DNA of 64,000 nt from Mycobacterium sp. (GTDB lineage Bacteria > Actinomycetota > Actinomycetes > Mycobacteriales > Mycobacteriaceae). The position numbers and the translations under genes were made by a program. The DNA lies in assembly GCF_002863225.1 (NCBI RefSeq), contig NZ_PKEK01000079.1:1-64000 (forward strand). Direction: 5' to 3'. Below the pieces are notes generated by a model that worked only from the letters and a program-made list of their open reading frames with translations, ran no database searches and was not told the origin of the DNA. Below, one piece after another: positions 57,255-64,000 of the stretch. How positions within the stretch are numbered: position 1 is the stretch's first letter; every line of letters starts with the position of its first letter.

Positions 57255-60200
57255 GTGTACCTCAAGAGTCTGACGCTCAAGGGCTTCAAGTCCTTCGCGT
57301 CGCCGACGACTCTGCGGTTCGAGCCCGGCATCACCGCGGTGGTCGGGCCGAACGGGTCCGGCAAATCCAACGTGGTCGACGCACTGGCCTGGGTGATGGG
57401 GGAGCAGGGCGCCAAAACACTGCGCGGCGGAAAGATGGAAGACGTCATCTTCGCCGGCACCTCGTCACGTGCTCCGCTGGGCCGCGCCGAGGTGACGGTC
57501 ACCATCGACAACTCCGACAACGCCCTGCCGATCGAGTACTCCGAGGTCTCGATCACCCGGCGGATGTTCCGCGACGGAGCCAGCGAATACGAAATCAACG
57601 GCAGCAGTTGCCGTTTGATGGACGTCCAGGAACTGCTGAGCGACTCCGGGATCGGCCGCGAAATGCACGTCATCGTCGGGCAGGGCAAGCTCAACGAGAT
57701 CCTGGAATCGCGGCCGGAAGACCGCCGGGCGTTCATCGAAGAAGCCGCCGGCGTGCTCAAGCACCGCAAGCGCAAGGAAAAAGCGGTCCGCAAGCTCGAG
57801 TCGATGTCGGCGAATCTGGCCAGGCTGACCGACCTGACCACTGAGCTGCGTCGTCAGCTCAAACCGCTCGGCCGACAAGCAGAAGTAGCCCGGCGCGCCC
57901 AGACCATTCAGGCCGATCTGCGCGATGCCCGGCTGCGGCTCGCCGCCGACGATGTGGTGACCCGGCAATCCGAGCTCAACAACACCAACCACGCCGAGGC
58001 GACGTTGCGGCGCGAGCACGACGAGGCCTCGGCCCGGATGGCGGTGGCATCCGAGGAACTGGCCGCCCACGAAGCGGCGTTGTCGGCGTTGTCCGAGCGG
58101 GCGGAGTCGGCGCAGCAAACCTGGTTCCGGTTGTCCGCCTTGGCCGAACGGGTCAGTGCGACCGTGCGCATCGCTAGCGAACGCGCCCAGCATCTCGACG
58201 TCGAGACAGCGTCGACCGGTGGCCCCGATCCCGACGAGTTGGAGGCCGAGGCCGAGCAGGTCGCCGGTGCCGAGCGGCAGCTGCTCGCCGAGCTCGACGC
58301 CACCCGTACCCGGCTCGACGCCGCCCGGGCGGAGTTGGCCGACCGGGAGCGAGACGCCACCGAGGCCGAACAGGCCCACCTGGCCGCGGTGCAGGCCGAG
58401 GCCGACCGGCGCGAGGGACTGGCCCGGCTGACCGGTCAGGTGGACACGATGCGGGCGCGTGTCGAGTCGATCGACGACGGTGTCGCCAAGCTCTCCGAAC
58501 GCATCGAACACGCCGCCGCTCGCGCCCAACAAGCCAAAGCCGAGTTCGAGACCGTGCAGGGCCGGGTCGGCGAGCTGGACCAAGGTGAAGTCGGTCTCGA
58601 CGAACACCACGATCGGACGGTAGCCGCCCTACGGTCGGCCGACGAGCGGGTCGCCGAGCTGCAAACCGCCGAGCGCGGTGCCGAGCGGCAGGTGGCGTCG
58701 CTGCGGGCACGTATCGATGCGCTCGCGGTGGGGCTCGAGCGTCGCGACGGCGCCGCCTGGCTGACCCAGAATCACGGCAGCGCAGGGTTTTTGGGATCGA
58801 TTGCGAAGCTCGTCAGGGTGCATTCCGGCTACGAGGCGGCACTGGCGGCGGTGCTGGGATCGGCCGCAGACGCGTTGGCGGCCGAAAGCTCGACCGCGGC
58901 AACGGATGCTGTGCTCGCGCTCAAGCAAGCTGACGGTGGCCGCGCCGCCATCGTCCTGAGTGACTGGCCTGCGGAGGCCCCCGACGGCGCGGGCGTATTG
59001 CCCGACGGTGCGCGCTGGGCCCTCGACCTCGTGGAGGCACCGCCCCGGCTGCGTGGCGCGATGGTGGCCATGCTCTCTCGCGTCGCGGTCGTCAGCGGCT
59101 TGAGTGAGGCGATGAATCTCGTTGCCGCGCAGCCACATTTGCGTGCAGTCACGCGTGACGGCGATCTGGTGGGGGCCGGCTGGATCAACGGCGGATCGGA
59201 CCGCAAACCCTCGACGCTGGAGATCACCTCCGAAATCGCCAAGGCGCGAGCCGAACTCGTCGCCGCAGAGACGCAGACCAGCGAGCTCGGCGCCGCACTG
59301 TCCGGTGCGGTGAGCGAACAGACCGCCCGCCAAGACTCCGCCGAGCAGGCACTGGCAGCGCTCAACGAATCCGACGCCGCGATCTCGGCGATCTACGAGC
59401 AGCTCGGGCGACTCGGTCAGGACGCCCGCGCCGCCGACGAGGAATGGCACCGCCTGATGCGTCAGCGCGAGGAACTGGAGACCGGGCGCGCCGACACCCT
59501 CGCCGAGCTCGGTGAGCTCGAAACCCGGCTCGGCAACGTCGAACAGACCCAGAGCGTCAGCGCCGAGCCCGTTGATCGTCAGCAGATTTCGGCTGCGGCC
59601 GAGGCTGCCCGCGGTGTCGAGGTCGAGGCCCGGCTGGCCGTCCGAACCGCCGAAGAGCGGGCCAATGCTGTTCGCGGAAGGGCGGATTCGCTCCGCCGTG
59701 CCGCAGTTGCCGAGCGCGAGGCGCGGGTGCGTGCACAACAGGCCCGCGCCGCGCGTCAGCACGCCGCGGCGGTGGCTGCCGCCGTGGCCGATGCCGGTCG
59801 GCGTCTGGCAGCCCGACTGAGCCAGGTGGTCGGTGCCGCCTCGCAGAACCGCGACGTGTTGGCCGCCGAGCGTCAGCAGCGTTCGGTCGCGATGGTCGCG
59901 GTCCGCGACGAGGTGCACACTCTGGGCACCCGGATCGGGGTGCTCACCGAGGCGTTGCACCGTGACGAAGTCGCCAAAGCGCAAGCGGCGCTTCGCATCG
60001 AACAGCTCGAGCAGATGGTGCTCGAACAGTTCGGCATGTCGCCCGACGTACTTGTCGCCGAGTACGGCCCACAGGTCTCGCTGCCGCCGACCGAGTTGGA
60101 AATGGCGGAGTACGAACAGGCCCGCGAACGAGGCGAGCAGGTGACTGCGCCGGCGCCGCTGCCCTTCGACCGACCCACCCAGGAGCGCCGGGCCAAACGC

Positions 60201-60848
60201 GCCGAACGTGAGCTCGCCGAGCTCGGCCGGGTCAACCCGTTGGCGCTGGAGGAGTTCGCCGCGTTGGAGGAACGCTTCAACTTCCTGTCCACTCAGCTCG
60301 AGGATGTCAAGGCCGCGCGCAAGGACCTGCTGGATGTGGTCGCCGATGTCGATGCCCGCATTCTGCAGGTGTTCACCGAGGCCTATGTCGACGTAGAGCG
60401 AGAGTTCCAAGGGGTTTTCGCGTCGCTCTTCCCCGGCGGTGAGGGCCGGTTGCTGCTCACCAATCCCGACGACATGCTCACCACGGGCATCGAGGTCGAG
60501 GCCCGTCCGCCCGGCAAGAAGGTCAAGCGGCTGTCGCTGCTGTCCGGTGGCGAGAAATCGCTGACCGCGGTAGCGATGCTGGTGGCCATCTTCCGGGCCC
60601 GCCCGTCGCCGTTCTACATCATGGACGAGGTCGAGGCGGCCCTCGACGACACCAACCTGCGGCGGCTGATCGGCCTGTTCGAGCTGCTGCGGGCCAAGTC
60701 CCAGCTGATCGTCATCACGCACCAAAAGCCGACCATGGAGGTCGCTGACTCGTTGTACGGGGTGACGATGCGAGACGACGGCATCACCACGGTGATCTCT
60801 CAGCGGATGCGCGGTCAGCAGGTCAACGAGCTGGTCACGACTACCTAA
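57255..60848 (+). CDS. smc: chromosome partition protein SMC
   Basis: Condensin ATPase that organises the chromosome (1197 aa). Walker [15 protein letters not shown] near 32-45, a long coiled coil, hinge around 500-660 ([33 protein letters not shown]), returning coiled coil, signature [14 protein letters not shown] and Walker [14 protein letters not shown]. Starts at [15 protein letters not shown]; the frame is open much further upstream through acyP. ftsY follows after 12 bp. Confidence 0.96.
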   Translation: MYLKSLTLKGFKSFASPTTLRFEPGITAVVGPNGSGKSNVVDALAWVMGEQGAKTLRGGKMEDVIFAGTSSRAPLGRAEVTVTIDNSDNALPIEYSEVSITRRMFRDGASEYEINGSSCRLMDVQELLSDSGIGREMHVIVGQGKLNEILESRPEDRRAFIEEAAGVLKHRKRKEKAVRKLESMSANLARLTDLTTELRRQLKPLGRQAEVARRAQTIQADLRDARLRLAADDVVTRQSELNNTNHAEATLRREHDEASARMAVASEELAAHEAALSALSERAESAQQTWFRLSALAERVSATVRIASERAQHLDVETASTGGPDPDELEAEAEQVAGAERQLLAELDATRTRLDAARAELADRERDATEAEQAHLAAVQAEADRREGLARLTGQVDTMRARVESIDDGVAKLSERIEHAAARAQQAKAEFETVQGRVGELDQGEVGLDEHHDRTVAALRSADERVAELQTAERGAERQVASLRARIDALAVGLERRDGAAWLTQNHGSAGFLGSIAKLVRVHSGYEAALAAVLGSAADALAAESSTAATDAVLALKQADGGRAAIVLSDWPAEAPDGAGVLPDGARWALDLVEAPPRLRGAMVAMLSRVAVVSGLSEAMNLVAAQPHLRAVTRDGDLVGAGWINGGSDRKPSTLEITSEIAKARAELVAAETQTSELGAALSGAVSEQTARQDSAEQALAALNESDAAISAIYEQLGRLGQDARAADEEWHRLMRQREELETGRADTLAELGELETRLGNVEQTQSVSAEPVDRQQISAAAEAARGVEVEARLAVRTAEERANAVRGRADSLRRAAVAEREARVRAQQARAARQHAAAVAAAVADAGRRLAARLSQVVGAASQNRDVLAAERQQRSVAMVAVRDEVHTLGTRIGVLTEALHRDEVAKAQAALRIEQLEQMVLEQFGMSPDVLVAEYGPQVSLPPTELEMAEYEQARERGEQVTAPAPLPFDRPTQERRAKRAERELAELGRVNPLALEEFAALEERFNFLSTQLEDVKAARKDLLDVVADVDARILQVFTEAYVDVEREFQGVFASLFPGGEGRLLLTNPDDMLTTGIEVEARPPGKKVKRLSLLSGGEKSLTAVAMLVAIFRARPSPFYIMDEVEAALDDTNLRRLIGLFELLRAKSQLIVITHQKPTMEVADSLYGVTMRDDGITTVISQRMRGQQVNELVTTT

Positions 60849-60860
60849 GCGAGGAACACT

Positions 60861-62156
60861 GTGCCGCAATCCCTCTGGATCGCGATAGCGGCTGTCGCCG
60901 CACTGATCGTCATCGCCGTCCTGGTATGGGGACTGGTGCGTTACCGGCGACGGCAGATCAGCCTGTCGGCGCCCGAGCAGACCGCTACCCTCGACCGCTC
61001 CGGCGGATATACGGCATCGACTGGAATCACCTTCAGCCGCACCGAAACTCCTGACATTCTCGACACCACAGGTCTGCCCACCGTCGGCGATGACGCGACC
61101 ATTCCGCGCGATGCCCCGAAACGCTCCGTCTCCGATGTCCAACTGCCCCTGCCGGGTACCGCCGCGCCGACGCCCGAAGCGGAGCCGGCTGCCCAGCCGG
61201 AAGTCGCGGCGGAGGCACCTGCGGTAGAGGAGATCGCACCGACCGATGGACGGCTGGAGCGACTCCGCGGACGGCTGGCGCGGTCGCAGAATGCGTTGGG
61301 CCGAAGCCTGCTAGGACTTCTCGGCGGTGGCGATCTCGACGAAGATTCGTGGGAACAGGTCGAGGACACGCTGCTGATCGCCGACTTGGGGCCGACGGTG
61401 ACCAGCTCGGTGGTCGCTCAGTTGCGCAGCCGTCTGGCCAGTCGAGACGTACACACCGAGGCCGATGCCCGGGCGGTGCTGCGCGAGGTGCTGATCGGCG
61501 AGCTCCAACCCGGTCTGGACCGCTCGGTGCGCGCACTGCCGCACGGCGATCATCCGTCGGTGCTGCTGGTGGTCGGCGTCAACGGGACCGGAAAGACAAC
61601 GACGGTGGGCAAACTCGCGCGCGTGCTGGTCGCGGACGGCCGACGCGTCGTGCTGGGTGCCGCTGACACCTTCCGGGCCGCCGCCGCGGATCAGTTGCAG
61701 GCTTGGGCATCTCGGGTGGGCGCCGAGGTGGTTCGGGGCGCCGAGGGCGCCGACCCGGCCGCGGTGGCATTCGACGCGGTCGACAAGGGGATCGAGGTGG
61801 GCGCCGACGTCGTCGTGATCGACACCGCCGGCCGGCTGCACACCAAGACCGGGCTGATGGACGAGCTCGGCAAGGTCAAGCGAGTGGTCAGCCGGCGGGC
61901 GGCCGTTGACGAGGTGCTGCTGGTGCTCGATGCGACCATCGGGCAGAACGGTCTGGCGCAGGCCCGCGTGTTCGCCGACGTGGTCGAGATCACCGGCGCG
62001 GTACTGACCAAACTAGACGGCACGGCCAAGGGCGGCATTGTGTTTCGCGTCCAACAGGAGCTCGGAGTGCCGGTCAAGTTGGTCGGACTCGGCGAGGGGC
62101 CCGACGATCTGGCGCCCTTCGAACCGGCGGCCTTCGTCGACGCACTGTTGGGTTAG
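60861..62156 (+). CDS. ftsY: signal recognition particle receptor FtsY
   Basis: GTPase receptor for SRP, delivering membrane proteins to SecYEG. 431 aa: N-terminal membrane helix (about 5-28, IAIAAVAALIVIAVLVWGLV), acidic/Pro/Ala-rich linker (to ~125), then the NG domain with G1 GVNGTGKTTTVGKLA, ADTFRAAAADQLQ, DTAGRLH and TKLDGTAKGG. In the same operon as smc. Confidence 0.95.
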   Translation: MPQSLWIAIAAVAALIVIAVLVWGLVRYRRRQISLSAPEQTATLDRSGGYTASTGITFSRTETPDILDTTGLPTVGDDATIPRDAPKRSVSDVQLPLPGTAAPTPEAEPAAQPEVAAEAPAVEEIAPTDGRLERLRGRLARSQNALGRSLLGLLGGGDLDEDSWEQVEDTLLIADLGPTVTSSVVAQLRSRLASRDVHTEADARAVLREVLIGELQPGLDRSVRALPHGDHPSVLLVVGVNGTGKTTTVGKLARVLVADGRRVVLGAADTFRAAAADQLQAWASRVGAEVVRGAEGADPAAVAFDAVDKGIEVGADVVVIDTAGRLHTKTGLMDELGKVKRVVSRRAAVDEVLLVLDATIGQNGLAQARVFADVVEITGAVLTKLDGTAKGGIVFRVQQELGVPVKLVGLGEGPDDLAPFEPAAFVDALLG

Positions 62157-62206
62157 CAGCGGGCGACCCTCGTTGTATCCCGCCTCCGTAGGCAGCCAGA
62201 GCAGAT

Positions 62207-62256
62207 GTAACACCGACGAAACCTGTCAGCGCCGCGATTTGTAACAACCTCTTTGC
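62207..62256 (+). promoter_or_regulatory. GlnR-type binding site upstream of amt
   Basis: GTAAC (62207-62211), six bases, GAAAC (62218-62222) exactly matches one a-b pair of the actinobacterial GlnR box. A second GTAAC at 62241-62245 has only a poor partner (TTTGC, 62252-62256). Location in the 167-bp gap before amt-glnB agrees with nitrogen-limitation control by GlnR known for these genes. Confidence 0.65.
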
Positions 62257-62323
62257 AAGGTTCTCATGCAGGCCGCAGTCACATGTCCGGCGGCTGTAGA
62301 TGGCTGACCGGAGGTGATAGCGC

Positions 62324-64000
<1,677 letters not shown>

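Noticed and set aside
58629-61142. Long antisense open frame (837 codons) across smc and ftsY
   Set aside because: Shadow of smc/ftsY coding; no recognisable domain.

Overview
The window is a GC-rich actinobacterial chromosome segment. Gene order and protein sequences follow the Mycobacterium core genome, in the order of the M. tuberculosis block running from Rv3003c down to Rv2919c. The mycobacterial marks are a type I serA, an ilvBNC-serA-leuB block, leuCD-hupB, mutT1-ppk-fbiD, sepIVA, many leaderless start codons (a TANNNT -10 hexamer 6-8 nt before the start codon), and MIRU-like repeats that bridge stop and start codons. It is probably a non-tuberculous, Mycolicibacterium-like species; I cannot name it.

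Layout. 1-7.3 kb: branched-chain amino acid and serine synthesis (ilvB, ilvN, ilvC, serA, leuB), with a classic attenuator (leader peptide plus intrinsic terminator) in front of ilvB. 7.2-13.2 kb: MFS transporter, FAH-family hydrolase, tRNA-Gln and tRNA-Glu, a PPOX/F420-type oxidoreductase, an IclR regulator divergent from leuC-leuD. The glutamyl-tRNA synthetase gene that I recall between the FAH gene and the tRNAs in M. tuberculosis is not here. 13.4-27.2 kb: hupB, mutT1, ppk, fbiD, gpsA, ddlA, a DUF3515 gene, thiL, ung, rpmB, a DAK2-domain gene and recG.

27.2-38.4 kb is the accessory region. Four 48-bp MIRU-like repeats lead into a secreted HNH/DUF1524 nuclease gene. That gene is cut in two: its 5' part lies at 27368-27639 and its 3' part at about 37931-38374. 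Between them is a 10.3-kb element with imperfect terminal inverted repeats (27640-27667 and 37902-37928). The element carries a complete, diverged copy of the same HNH gene at its left edge, whose ATG overlaps the stop of the interrupted host frame (ATGA). It also carries an unrecognised decayed gene, a tetR-OYE-SDR operon, an IS3-type transposase remnant, and a module of three tyrosine recombinases plus a small TnpC/DUF6262-like protein on the minus strand. The first recombinase is broken. I read this as a Tn554/RIT-like element that inserts into a nuclease gene and brings its own replacement copy.

38.4-64 kb returns to the core: two aldo-keto reductases, a LipN-type esterase, a DsbA-like protein with a VKOR partner, pyc, rsmD, coaD, a glycine-rich PadR-type and a MarR-type regulator, a large LuxR/LAL regulator, a permease behind a CsoR-like operator, sepIVA, a DUF177 gene, rnc, mutM, a TM2 protein, an OsmC protein, acyP, smc, ftsY, and amt-glnB behind a GlnR-type site. 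The last gene runs off the right edge.
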